A stretch of 64,000 nucleotides of DNA from Sulfurimonas sp. (GTDB lineage Bacteria; Campylobacterota; Campylobacteria; Campylobacterales; Sulfurimonadaceae), in NCBI RefSeq assembly GCF_023228785.1, contig NZ_JALOAN010000010.1, positions 1 through 64,000 of the forward strand. Direction: 5' to 3'. Shown here in pieces: positions 8,160-18,000 of the stretch. Every line of letters begins with the position of its first letter. Position 1 is the stretch's first letter. The notes beneath the pieces were generated by a model. It was not told where the DNA came from. It did no database searches and saw only the letters and a list, made by a program, of their open reading frames with translations. The position numbers and the translations under genes are program-made.

Positions 8160-9302
8160 TTACTTTTTTGAGTCTACTTCAAACCTTGTTTTTAGAAGTT
8201 GTTTAATCTTCTTTAGGTTAGGCAAATTTAGTTTATAACTATCATCCATCATCTTATTTATATGAAAGACTTCTGTTACAGTTATCCCATATGGATCTTT
8301 TTTCTCTTTAATAACTTTACCAGCGTCACTAAAAGAGTATAGATAGAGGTTTTTACGATTTCTCTGCACGTAGTAAGTTAGAACTATCTCATCACTGTAT
8401 TTTTTTTCAATAGCTACTATAACCCTTTGATCTTCTTGATACTCACCTTGTAGATCTAGAAGTTCTTTAGCTTCAGCTATATCTATGTAACCTATGTAAA
8501 ACTTGTTATATAGATCATGGTATCTTTGCACTGTATCTTTATATAAAAAGTTCATATCTAGCGCAAATTTTTTATGAGATCTTAGAGTTTTTGTAATCCA
8601 TGACATAGTGTTGTAATATCTAAACTGATAGAGTTTAAGTGAGTGAGCTTCAATCATCTTTGTAGAGCAGACTCTTGAGATTTTAGATAGCTCTCTTGAG
8701 TCAGGATTTTGAATGTACTCTAGCACATCTTTTGCAGTAAATTCTTTTGTAAACCAAACTGTACAGTAGTCTGGAAACTGTCTAGTTCCAGTTGCACCTT
8801 CGTTTAAAATAATAAGTGCTTTTATCTCATAATCTGGGAAGATAGTCTCTAGGAGTGCTTTTTTCTTTCTAAGTCTTTTTCGCAGTTTTAAAACTGACTT
8901 TACAAGCGTCATCTCTACAAAATAGAGCTCTTTATCTTTTGTAATAAACATAGCATCAAACTCGCTAATCTCTCTGCTTTTTGTTCTATAAACGATCTGT
9001 TGCTTTTCACTTATGGAGAGAGTATTTGCATGTGCTTTTTGTCTTCTTTGATGAAAACCTTTAAGTATAAACTTATCTATATTATCATTCTCTTGGGCAT
9101 ATCTTAGGAGTTTTTCATAGATAAAATTTTCAAAAACTTCACCTTCAAATGAGCGGTATGAACTTAAATATAGTGTATCTTCTTTATCTATTCCAGAAGC
9201 TATGAGTGAGAGTAGATGATTAACATTATAATCATAATGAAAGATATTATCACCTATGTCAATATCATCTAATTTTTTTATCGATTTGCTTATCTCTAAC
9301 AT
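8160..9302 (-). CDS. Conserved protein with degenerate PD-(D/E)XK nuclease-like core
   Basis: About 380 residues. The middle contains E-G-E-V-F-E-N-F-I-Y-E, then a strand pair with E-F-D-A-M-F-I...L-Y-F-V-E-M-T. This resembles the restriction-endonuclease fold of Card1/Can2-like and DUF1887-type proteins, with an Asp and a Glu in the metal positions, but the usual lysine of E-x-K is replaced by Thr. A highly basic stretch, LRKRLRKKK, follows and could contact nucleic acid. I chose the ATG at 9302 because a longer start at 9347 overlaps the dus gene by 35 bases; both are possible. Function unknown; it may be a structured relic of a nuclease. Confidence 0.6.
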   Translation of the reverse strand: MLEISKSIKKLDDIDIGDNIFHYDYNVNHLLSLIASGIDKEDTLYLSSYRSFEGEVFENFIYEKLLRYAQENDNIDKFILKGFHQRRQKAHANTLSISEKQQIVYRTKSREISEFDAMFITKDKELYFVEMTLVKSVLKLRKRLRKKKALLETIFPDYEIKALIILNEGATGTRQFPDYCTVWFTKEFTAKDVLEYIQNPDSRELSKISRVCSTKMIEAHSLKLYQFRYYNTMSWITKTLRSHKKFALDMNFLYKDTVQRYHDLYNKFYIGYIDIAEAKELLDLQGEYQEDQRVIVAIEKKYSDEIVLTYYVQRNRKNLYLYSFSDAGKVIKEKKDPYGITVTEVFHINKMMDDSYKLNLPNLKKIKQLLKTRFEVDSKK

Positions 9303-9312
9303 ATATAAACCA

Positions 9313-10266
9313 TTAATTAACCTGTTGATTGTTTTTGAAAAATTCATCTAAAACATCACGATACTCATTAATGTCAGATATATTATTTACACTATTTCTT
9401 AGCACTGATGCACCTTGATAGCCTTTTGAGTAAGTGTGTGTATGTTTTCTAAACATTGCTACACCATGACTTCCATAAAACTCTATCATCTTGTCAAAAT
9501 GCTCCATGATTATCTCATGTTTGACACTATTTTCTATATCTTTACTTCCATTTTTAAGTTGATGAAAGATCCAAGGAGCACCAATGGCACCACGACCAAT
9601 CATAATACCGTCACAGCCAGTATGCTCTAGTACCCATTTTGCCTTCTCGTATGAGTCAATATCGCCATTTGCTATAACGGGGATAGATAGTGCTTCTTTT
9701 ATCTCTTTAATGGCATCATAATCAACTTCAGACTTAAACTTCCCTGCTCTAGTTCTGCCATGAACGGCTATAAAGTCGGCACCACTCGCCTCAACCATTT
9801 TTGCTATCTCTATATGATTTTTTTTCTCAAAGCCTAATCTAATTTTTACGCTAGTTAAGCTCTTATTTGAAGTATCTTTCATAGTTCTAATAATATCTCC
9901 CATTAGAGGAAGATTTAGAAGCAATGAACTACCACTTCCATGCCCTACAACCTTAGGAACAGGGCAACCACAATTTAGATCTAGTATATCTATACCATCT
10001 TGCTCATTTAAAATCTCAACTGCAGATCTCACAACATCTACATCTGAACCTGAAATTTGAACTGAGTAAGGATCTTCAATGCTTGCTTTTTTTAACATGT
10101 GAAGTGTTTTTTGTGAGCCATGAGAGAGCGCATTTGAGCTTATCATCTCACTCACAGTTAGATCTGCTCCAAATTTTTTTGCAACACTTCTAAAAGGTAG
10201 ATCAGTATACCCAGCCAAAGGGGCTAGAACATAGATAGGTTTAGCAAAGGATAGTTTATCAAGCAT
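9313..10266 (-). CDS. dus: tRNA-dihydrouridine synthase (DusB-like)
   Basis: FMN-dependent reductase that converts uridines in tRNA D-loops to dihydrouridine. At 317 residues it has the standard Dus length. The TIM-barrel signatures are present: APLAGYTDLPFR near the N-terminus, the catalytic cysteine motif LNCGCPVPKV (about residues 98-107), VHGRTR, and MIGRGAIGAPW near the end of the barrel. The ATG overlaps the stop of the upstream gene by one base (TAATG), so translation is probably coupled. Which D-loop positions it modifies cannot be told. Confidence 0.93.
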   Translation of the reverse strand: MLDKLSFAKPIYVLAPLAGYTDLPFRSVAKKFGADLTVSEMISSNALSHGSQKTLHMLKKASIEDPYSVQISGSDVDVVRSAVEILNEQDGIDILDLNCGCPVPKVVGHGSGSSLLLNLPLMGDIIRTMKDTSNKSLTSVKIRLGFEKKNHIEIAKMVEASGADFIAVHGRTRAGKFKSEVDYDAIKEIKEALSIPVIANGDIDSYEKAKWVLEHTGCDGIMIGRGAIGAPWIFHQLKNGSKDIENSVKHEIIMEHFDKMIEFYGSHGVAMFRKHTHTYSKGYQGASVLRNSVNNISDINEYRDVLDEFFKNNQQVN

Positions 10267-11282
10267 TAGATAAAAAGATTAATATTAAAGTTTTTACCAC
10301 ACTCTTTTAGTGCACTATATGCTTTGAAATTTTGATATTCATGTTCTTGAGTATTTAGTAGCAACTCATTAGCAGGAGCTATCATTTCTAAATCATAAAG
10401 AGTAAATATATAAGCTTCAAAGCCATCTTCTCTCTTCTCGCCTAGTATCTCAAAGAGTTTCATTCTTTGTTCTGGGACCATATTAGTAGCAAGTGCAGTT
10501 GATATCTCTATAAGATCTTTTGCATCTAACTCAAGAGCATTTATTAAGGATATGAGAGCATCATTGTCAATATCTAAAGAGTTTTTAGAAGCATTGATTC
10601 TTGATAAAACTACTAAAAGTCCATCTTTTGTTAAAAATTGCTTATGTTGTTCTATTAGAGTTATTGGAGCAGTCTCAAGCATATCTAGATATGCTTCTTT
10701 AACTAAAGAGTCATCATAGTTTGCTATATGACTTAAAATATTTTCTGCTGTAATGTTACCTTTTTTATAACGATTTTTATCATTTTGTATAACTAGCGGA
10801 TTTTGTGGTTTTAATGCATACTTTTTAAGATCTACCACTTCACCATTTTGAATATTTTCTATAAGTGTTAATACGTTTTGAAGCTTTTCATTTTCAACTC
10901 CGCTTTTTAGTAGAGTTGCTGGAAAAAGAGTCGAATTGTCTATAACAAAACCTAGCAACTTAAATCTTGGAGTTTTGTAACTATGTTCTCTTTTTTCTTT
11001 TGCTAAATATGCCTCAGCTATTGCATCTACAATGTTTTCATAGTCTTTATCATATTTACGAAGTTTAAAACTTGATAATATTGAATAAAATGACATATGA
11101 AAAACACTAGCAATGTATAGTACTAAAACAGGTACAATCACCCAAATAGCAGTCGGCATGGCTGGTAAAGTAGTACCAAACACATTTAATGTCATGATTT
11201 CTTGGGAGACATATGAATAAACATACCATCCCACTAAAGCAATCAGAATTAGTGATGCTATTGTGTATCTTTTTATATACAT
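10266..11282 (-). CDS. Conserved membrane protein of unknown function
   Basis: A 338-residue protein with two N-terminal transmembrane helices (about 8-27 and 46-67) separated by a short loop, followed by a large soluble, helix-rich domain (about 75-338) rich in Asp, Glu and Lys. No catalytic motif is visible and I do not recognise the family. It is the middle gene of a minus-strand run dksA-like, this gene, dus, joined by short gaps and a one-base overlap with dus. The topology suggests a cytoplasmic domain tethered to the inner membrane. Confidence 0.6.
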   Translation of the reverse strand: MYIKRYTIASLILIALVGWYVYSYVSQEIMTLNVFGTTLPAMPTAIWVIVPVLVLYIASVFHMSFYSILSSFKLRKYDKDYENIVDAIAEAYLAKEKREHSYKTPRFKLLGFVIDNSTLFPATLLKSGVENEKLQNVLTLIENIQNGEVVDLKKYALKPQNPLVIQNDKNRYKKGNITAENILSHIANYDDSLVKEAYLDMLETAPITLIEQHKQFLTKDGLLVVLSRINASKNSLDIDNDALISLINALELDAKDLIEISTALATNMVPEQRMKLFEILGEKREDGFEAYIFTLYDLEMIAPANELLLNTQEHEYQNFKAYSALKECGKNFNINLFI

Positions 11283-11299
11283 AACTCGCTCCTTAAAAT

Positions 11300-11650
11300 T
11301 TAACTAGACTTCTCTACTATCTCTCTACAATCTATACAGTATATCGCATGAGGCTTAACTTTTAGTCTTTGAAAACCTATTGGGTCTTCGCACATCTCAC
11401 AGATACCATAATCACCTTTAACAATTTTCGCCAAAGTTACATCTATCTCTCTTAGCTCTCTTTGTTGCTGACTTACGATCGCGCTCTCTACCATAGAGTT
11501 GTTATTCATAGCTGCATGGTCAGCCTCATCATTTAATTCTAAAGAACTTAATTGGGCCAACTCAGCATTAACGCCTGATATATTTTTTATAATTTGCTCT
11601 TTTCTACTCTCTAATATCTCTTTAAAGTAGTTTAATTCACTCTCTTGCAC
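11300..11650 (-). CDS. dksA: DksA/TraR-type zinc finger regulator
   Basis: A 116-residue DksA-family protein. A coiled-coil N-terminus contains the acidic tip region LNDEADHAA, and the C-terminus is the four-cysteine zinc finger C-E-M-C, 17 residues, C-I-D-C. DksA proteins bind the secondary channel of RNA polymerase and, with ppGpp, retune rRNA and amino-acid operons. It is shorter than E. coli DksA but close to the short DksA proteins of Campylobacterota. It lies 11 bases after rlmH. Confidence 0.85.
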   Translation of the reverse strand: MQESELNYFKEILESRKEQIIKNISGVNAELAQLSSLELNDEADHAAMNNNSMVESAIVSQQQRELREIDVTLAKIVKGDYGICEMCEDPIGFQRLKVKPHAIYCIDCREIVEKSS

Positions 11651-11661
11651 TTACACATTCC

Positions 11662-12120
11662 TTACTTATGATATGGATGATTACTTAGTATTGAAAAACC
11701 TCTATAAATCTGCTCTAGCAAAACGACCTTTGCTATCTTGTGACTCATTGTGAGATTACTTAAACTTATGACTGCATCACTTTGTTTTAAAAAGTCTTCT
11801 TGCAATCCATAAGCACCGCCTATGAAAAATTTAACGGACATTCTATCATTTAATAGCTTACTAAATTCAAAACTATCGATTACTTTGCCCTCCGGATGCA
11901 AACTTACGCAAAAACTACCACCCATATAGGGAGCAAAAGCTCTTGTATACGCTTCTTTTGAGGCATCTGATGAGATAGTGTGTGCTTTTGTTACATCTTT
12001 TGAAAAAAGTTCTATATCTTTAACTTTTGCAAAACGAGATATCATTTTTGCAAGATCTTTATATAGTGGGTCATAAGTAGAGCGTTCTTTTTTTGCTATG
12101 CTAATAATCTCAATATCCAC
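11662..12120 (-). CDS. rlmH: 23S rRNA (pseudouridine1915-N3)-methyltransferase RlmH
   Basis: SPOUT-class methyltransferase of 152 residues, the usual RlmH length. The knot region FFIGGAYGLQ and the C-terminal segment ending in EQIYRGFSILSNHPYHK are diagnostic, the final tyrosine/histidine residues belonging to the rRNA substrate site. It methylates pseudouridine 1915 in helix 69 on assembled ribosomes. The start is a GTG immediately after the stop codon of the thiE-like gene, so translation is almost certainly coupled. Confidence 0.93.
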   Translation of the reverse strand: MDIEIISIAKKERSTYDPLYKDLAKMISRFAKVKDIELFSKDVTKAHTISSDASKEAYTRAFAPYMGGSFCVSLHPEGKVIDSFEFSKLLNDRMSVKFFIGGAYGLQEDFLKQSDAVISLSNLTMSHKIAKVVLLEQIYRGFSILSNHPYHK

Positions 12121-12678
12121 TTATAAAAGCCCGCTTCCTATAACTTTGTAAGTAACATGATTAAATTCATCATCAAGCTTTACTCCACCAATAGCAGCGA
12201 CTAGATGCTTTGACTTAGCCGCAATGGAGTCTAACTCTTTACCTAAGATAGTAGTTATATTTGATTTTGTAGAAGTATCTCTATATGCGCCGAGTCCGAT
12301 GTAGTTCAAATCCATCTCATTTGCAAGAAGAACTTCTTCTTCATTGTGCGCTGATATACCAATAAGTTTCTCTTTAACAACACTTCTAAGGATTTTTACA
12401 GCTTTAAGAGCGTCTTCATCTATGGCTTTTAAATCCTCTTGTCCTACATGAACGCCATCGCAAAATTCTATAAGCTCATAAGCGTCATTTACTATCAAAA
12501 AGCCATCGTAGATTTTTCTAATTGCAATGAGTTGTTGTTTTATAAAGGCTATATCTGCATTTTTATTTCTATACTGAATAATCTCTGCATTATTGGCTTT
12601 TGCAAGAGCTACAAACTCTTCTAAAGAGAGCTCATTCCTATCTATCAGTTCTTGATCACATAGAGCGTAGAGTCGCAT
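12121..12678 (-). CDS. Thiamine-phosphate synthase family protein (ThiE/TenI-like)
   Basis: A 185-residue TIM-barrel protein of the ThiE/TenI group. Visible landmarks are IIQYRNKNAD (pyrimidine-side strand), LIVNDAYELIEFCDGVHVGQEDL, the core ThiE motif with the phosphate-binding D-G-V-H-x-G-Q, IGISAHNEEE and a final AIGGV segment. ThiE couples the pyrimidine and thiazole halves of thiamine. At 185 residues it is shorter than classical ThiE (about 210), and TenI (aromatase-type) paralogues are alternatives. It sits between accD and rlmH with one- and zero-base junctions; no other thi genes are nearby. Confidence 0.75.
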   Translation of the reverse strand: MRLYALCDQELIDRNELSLEEFVALAKANNAEIIQYRNKNADIAFIKQQLIAIRKIYDGFLIVNDAYELIEFCDGVHVGQEDLKAIDEDALKAVKILRSVVKEKLIGISAHNEEEVLLANEMDLNYIGLGAYRDTSTKSNITTILGKELDSIAAKSKHLVAAIGGVKLDDEFNHVTYKVIGSGLL

Positions 12679-13523
12679 TAAGAAGCTTTTAGGAGTGTTA
12701 GCATATCAGAGAGAGTTTTTTTAAGCTCATTTCTATTTACTATCATATCAATAGAACCCTTCTCAAGCAAAAACTCAGCTCTTTGAAAACCATCAGGAAG
12801 AGCTGAACCTATGGTTTGCTCTATTACTCTCTGTCCAGCAAAGCCTATCAAAGCACCAGGTTCTGCGATGATAATGTCTCCTAAAGTTGCAAATGAAGCA
12901 CTCACTCCACCCATAGTTGGATCTGTTAGGACTGAGATATATGGGACATTGTGCCTAGCAAGTCTTGCAAGTGCAGCTGAAGTTTTACTCATTTGTAAAA
13001 GTGAGAATGTACTCTCTTGCATCCTTGCACCTCCACTAGCACTCAGTATTACTAAGCCTTGTCTTTTCTCAATAGAGCGGTTTACCGCTCTTACTATTTT
13101 CTCACCCTCAACAGAGCCTAGAGATCCACCCATAAAAGCAAAGTCAAAGATTACGATTTGAGCTGCTACACCATTCATAACTATCTCGCCACTCACAACC
13201 GAAGACTTTCTTCCAGTCTTAGCAAAGCCTTCCTCTATCCTTTTTGTATATGCTTTAGAGTCAACAAATTTTATAGGATCAACTGGATGAAGATTTGCAT
13301 CGTATTCTACAAATGAGCCTTCATCTTCTAAGAGTTTTATTCTCTCATTTACGCCGATACGAAGATGAAAACCACACTTTGGACAGACATAGTTTTGATT
13401 TTCTACCTCTTTGTAGTACATCAAAGAGTGACAAGATTTACACTTTACCCAGTGCGAAGATGATTCGTTTTTAATTACTTGTTTTTTGTTTGAGTTAAAA
13501 GAAAAAATGCTTAAGAGGTTCAA
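12678..13523 (-). CDS. accD: Acetyl-CoA carboxylase carboxyltransferase subunit beta
   Basis: A 281-residue subunit that, with AccA, transfers the carboxyl group from carboxybiotin to acetyl-CoA, the first step of fatty acid synthesis. An N-terminal zinc ribbon (CKSCHSLMYY then CPKCGFH) precedes the crotonase-like carboxyltransferase domain, with ILSASGGARMQE and LTDPTMGGVSASFA as signatures. The start is a TTG at 13523 with an AAAGGAT ribosome site. It heads the minus-strand run accD, thiE-like, rlmH. Confidence 0.95.
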   Translation of the reverse strand: MNLLSIFSFNSNKKQVIKNESSSHWVKCKSCHSLMYYKEVENQNYVCPKCGFHLRIGVNERIKLLEDEGSFVEYDANLHPVDPIKFVDSKAYTKRIEEGFAKTGRKSSVVSGEIVMNGVAAQIVIFDFAFMGGSLGSVEGEKIVRAVNRSIEKRQGLVILSASGGARMQESTFSLLQMSKTSAALARLARHNVPYISVLTDPTMGGVSASFATLGDIIIAEPGALIGFAGQRVIEQTIGSALPDGFQRAEFLLEKGSIDMIVNRNELKKTLSDMLTLLKAS

Positions 13524-13633
13524 AGAGTATCCTTTTGATATATAAAATTGCGAGCGATTATATCGTATTTATACTTTAAACTAGAAATAATCATATAAAT
13601 TATAATAAATATTATTTAATGTTTCATATATTC

Positions 13634-13676
13634 TAAGGGCGTAGACTTATGAGAGAGTTTACACTAAGTTACGCCT
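13634..13676. other. Bulged hairpin between gltD and accD
   Basis: In the 169-base gap between gltD and accD, arms GGCGTAGACTTA and TAAGTTACGCC form an 11-bp stem with one bulged G and a loop of about 15 bases. On the minus strand it follows gltD and precedes the accD leader. There is no U-tract after it, so it is not a classical intrinsic terminator. A processing or leader structure is possible; the function is unknown. Confidence 0.45.
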
Positions 13677-13692
13677 CCAAATACTTTAAAAA

Positions 13693-15075
13693 CTAAAGCA
13701 AATTTCTAACTATACTTTTAGCTGCTTCTCTTCCATCATATGCAGCGCTTACAACTAGATCTGCACCTCTATAACAGTCCCCTCCTGCATATATTCCAGC
13801 TGTAGTAGTCTCATGTGTTTCTTCATTTATTACGATCCCACCCCAACTATTTATCTCGATACCATTTTCGTGCAAAAAAGATGGAATTTCTGTATCAAAA
13901 CCTAAAGACATAATAATAATATCTGCATTTATCTTCATCTCGCTTCCTTTTACAAACTCCATCTTTTGGCGACCACTCTCATCTTTTGCACTAAGAGTAG
14001 TCTTTATTACTTTTACAGCTAGAGCCTTTCCTTCATCATTTAAAATAATCTCTTTTGGAGCTACATTAAACATAAATTCAACACCTTCTTCCATCGCATT
14101 TTTATACTCTTTTTTACTTCCTGGCATATTTTGTGCATCTCTTCTATACAAACATCTAACTCTTTTTGCATCTTCTCTTTTTGCAGTTCTTAAGCAGTCC
14201 ATAGCAGTATCTCCACCACCAATAACTACTACATTTAGATCTTTAAAATCAAACTTTTTATCATAAGAGAGTTTAAAGTTTTTTCTCTGCATCGCTGTTA
14301 AATACTCCATCGCATCGTAAACATTAGGTGCACCTTCACCTACAAGTGATGCTTTTTTTGCTTTAGTTGCACCGATACCTACAAACATCGCATCATGTGA
14401 GTTAGCTATCTCTTCAAAAGAGATATCTTTACCAACTTCACAATTTAGGATTAGTTTTAATCCCGCTTCTTCTAAAAGTCTTACACGCCTCTCAACTATC
14501 TTTTTATCTAACTTAAAATTAGGGATACCATAAGTCAAAAGTCCACCTGCTCTATCACTTCTTTCATACATACTTACAGCTATTCCTGAGCGAAGAAGAT
14601 ATGTAGCAGCAGAGAGTCCAGCAGGGCCACTTCCTATGATAGCTACACTTTTATTTGTAGTTATACCAGGAAAAGCAGGCTTGTATCCAGCTTTAAATCC
14701 CTCTTCTGTTATGTGTGTTTCAACTGAGCCAATCGTGATAGCACCATGACCATCATTTAGCGTACAGTCTCCCTCACAAAGTCTGTCATGAGGACATACT
14801 CTTCCCATCACTTCTGGAAAAGGCGATGGCTCATTTGAGAGCTTAAATGCAAACTCCAAATCACTCTGCGCTACAGCTTTTAGCCATTGCGGTATATAGT
14901 TGTGAAGTGGACATTTATTTAGACAAAAGGGATCACCACACTGTATGCATCTCTCGCTTTGAGTTGAAGCCTCTTTTTCATCAAGTAGCTCATATATCTC
15001 GCCAAAATCTTTTGTTCTCTCAACTACATCTCTTTTTTTTGCTTCTATTCTTTGGGTTGTTAAGTACTCTTTCAT
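13693..15075 (-). CDS. gltD: Glutamate synthase small subunit
   Basis: A 460-residue FAD- and iron-sulfur-containing subunit that passes electrons from NAD(P)H to the large subunit. The N-terminus has the two cysteine clusters CIQCGDPFC-LNKC and CPHDRLCEGDC for [4Fe-4S] centres. Two Rossmann motifs follow: GSGPAGLSAA for FAD (about residue 148) and GGGDTAMD for NAD(P)H. Directly downstream of gltB (2-base gap) with a strong AAAGGAG site, forming the gltBD operon for ammonia assimilation via GOGAT. Confidence 0.96.
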   Translation of the reverse strand: MKEYLTTQRIEAKKRDVVERTKDFGEIYELLDEKEASTQSERCIQCGDPFCLNKCPLHNYIPQWLKAVAQSDLEFAFKLSNEPSPFPEVMGRVCPHDRLCEGDCTLNDGHGAITIGSVETHITEEGFKAGYKPAFPGITTNKSVAIIGSGPAGLSAATYLLRSGIAVSMYERSDRAGGLLTYGIPNFKLDKKIVERRVRLLEEAGLKLILNCEVGKDISFEEIANSHDAMFVGIGATKAKKASLVGEGAPNVYDAMEYLTAMQRKNFKLSYDKKFDFKDLNVVVIGGGDTAMDCLRTAKREDAKRVRCLYRRDAQNMPGSKKEYKNAMEEGVEFMFNVAPKEIILNDEGKALAVKVIKTTLSAKDESGRQKMEFVKGSEMKINADIIIMSLGFDTEIPSFLHENGIEINSWGGIVINEETHETTTAGIYAGGDCYRGADLVVSAAYDGREAAKSIVRNLL

Positions 15076-15077
15076 GG

Positions 15078-18000
15078 TTAGTCTCCTTTGTCCGCACTAA
15101 GAGGAAGTTTTGTTAAGTTTTTAGGTTTTACTAGCCAAAAGTTTCTTACCTCTACTCTGTAGTTATCTAGTAAATCTTTAGCCTTAGCACTTTGAGTCTC
15201 AACAAGATAGTTCTTTAGCAATTTTTTAAGTAAATGCCTTGCATCTGCGCTCTCATCAGTATCGATACGAATAGCCTCAACTAGCTCACGATTTACATTC
15301 TCAACAAAAGTATGGTCTTTGTCATAAACAAAGCTAATCCCACCAGTCATACCAGCTCCAAAGTTTATTCCAGTTCTGCCTAGAATAACTACGATACCAC
15401 CCGTCATATACTCACAAGCATTATCCCCAGATCCTTCAACTATAGCCAAAGCTCCTGAGTTACGAACTGCAAATCTCTCTCCAACTGAGCCAGTTATATA
15501 GAGCTTTCCAGATGTAGCACCATAGAGACAAGTGTTTCCTCCTGCAGTAAAATCTTCGCCCTCATTTTTAGAAGTGATTATAATTTTACCGCCATGCATT
15601 CCTTTACCGATGTAGTCATTTGCCTCACCCTCTAAATACAAAGAGACTCCATGAATCAAAAATGCACCAAAAGCTTGACCAGCGATACCTTGTAATTTTA
15701 TCTTGATAGTATCACTCTTAAGTCCCCCGTCTCCATAATATTGTGCTATCTCTCCTGAGATTAGAGCACCAAAACTTCTATTGGTATTTCTTATCTCTCT
15801 TGTTAGGCGAATAGGATGTTCTGGGTGTTTTATAGCTACCATTGCTTCTTTTAAGAGATCTTTTTCAAAAGCATTATCATCAAAAGGAAAATTTGACTCT
15901 TGCTGATGAGTATTTATTCCCTCTTCTTGATGTAAGATGGAACTAAAGTCAAACTTTTTTGCAAAGTCATTGTCCATAACCTTAAGTAAATCAACACGAC
16001 CTACCATCTCCTCCATAGTTTTATAACCAAGCTCAGCCATGATACTTCTAATATCTTCGGCTAAAAGTGTAAAGTAGTTGACAACTTGATCTACATGACC
16101 TTTGAAAAATTCCGCTCTAAGCTTTTCATTTTGAGTTGCAATTCCCACTGTACACTTGTTTACATGACAAATGCGAAGCATTTTACAGCCCACTATCGTT
16201 AAAACTCCAGTACCAAAAGCGTAAGATTCAGCACCTAAAAGTGCAGCTTTTACAACATCAAGACCAGATTTTAGTCCGCCATCTGCTTGAAGCTCAACAA
16301 GTGAGCGAAGATTGTTAGCTTTTAATGCGTTATGAGCTTCACTTAAACCTATCTCCCATGGATTTCCAGCAAACTTTATAGAGCTAAGTGGTGCAGCTCC
16401 TGTTCCACCATCTCCACCTGAGATGATAATTTTATCTGCATAAGATTTTGCAACACCTGCGGCAATTGTTCCAACTCCTATGGCTGAGACGAGCTTAACA
16501 GCAACTCTAGCCTTAGGATTTACTTGTTTTATATCAAAGATAAGTTGTGCTAAATCTTCTATAGAATAGATATCATGATGTGGTGGTGGTGAAATGAGAG
16601 TAACACCAGGTACAGTATGACGAAGTTTCGCTATAAGAGGGGTTACTTTGTGACCAGGAAGCTGTCCACCTTCTCCAGGTTTTGCACCCTGAGCTACTTT
16701 TATCTGAATCTCCTGGGCACTTCTAAGATAAGCAGGAGTCACACCAAATCTACCAGATGCAACTTGTTTTATCTTAGAGTTTCTATCACTCTCAAACCTC
16801 ACAGCATCTTCTCCACCCTCTCCAGAGTTTGACTGAGCGCCTATTTTATTCATAGCCATAGCAATGGTCTCATGTGCTTCTGGCGAAATAGAGCCTAAAC
16901 TCATAGCAGCAGATGCAAATCTTTTAAAGATCTCCTCTTTTGGCTCAACCTCAGAGATATCTATAGGTTTTCTATCAGATTTAAGCTCAAAAAAGTCACG
17001 AATAAACTTTAAGTCTCTTTTGTTTACTAAATCTCTTAGCTTGTTGTAGTCCTCTTTTTTACCACTTTGTGCCACAGCATGAATAGCATGGATGACACTA
17101 GGTCCAAAGTCATGATGTTCTTGTCCATTATAAAACTTATAAAAACCACCAACATTTAGTGGAAAGATTGTATTAAATCCACCTTCTATGAAAGCTTCTT
17201 TGTGGTACTTTGAAATCCTTGCGTCTATATCATCATAACCTAGTCCACCAAGTTCTGAATGCGAGCTTCTAAAGCACTCATCGACTATCTCATCATTTAG
17301 TCCTAAAATGTCAAAAAGCCCAGCATTACGATAAGAAGCAATAGTAGAGATCCCCATCTTAGAAATAATTTTTAAAAGTCCTCCATTTAAAGCACTATGA
17401 ATAGACTTTAGTGCTTCAATACACTCCATATCAATAGCTTTTGAAGACTCTAGTTTATCTATCACAATAGCAAAAAGAAGATTTGGATATATTGCACTCG
17501 CTCCATAGCCAATGAGCACAGCCGCACTATGGGCATCTATCACTTCACCTGTTATACAGACTATAGAAGTGAGATGACGAACACGAGATTCAAGAAGTGC
17601 AAAGCTTAAGCGACCAACCACCATAGCCATAGGGATGATTTTATTATCTTTACTAAACTCATAATCATCTAGTATGATTATCCTTGTTCCGTCTTCTTGT
17701 ACGCTTGTGACTATCTTTTTTATAAGTACATCTAATGAGTCTTTTAAAGAACCTTGATATGCAGTTGAAAATGTTTCATTTTGATAAAAAGCTTGATAAC
17801 GAGGCGATTTTTTATCTCCAAAAGATTTTAAAACATCTAGTTTTTCACGAGTTATAATAGGCGAGATAGACTTTAAGCGATGTGCATGAGAAGGTATTTC
17901 ATCTAAGATGTTATGAACCTCTCCAAAACCAGCGTTAAGGCTCATTACAACTCTCTCACGAATTGGGTCTATCGGAGGGTTTGTAACTTGAGCAAATTTT

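Noticed and set aside
12811..13161. 116-codon plus-strand frame opposite accD
   Set aside because: It is an antisense shadow of the accD coding sequence without ribosome site or family.
13634..13676. Intrinsic terminator of gltD
   Set aside because: The stem is adequate but no run of U follows on the minus strand.
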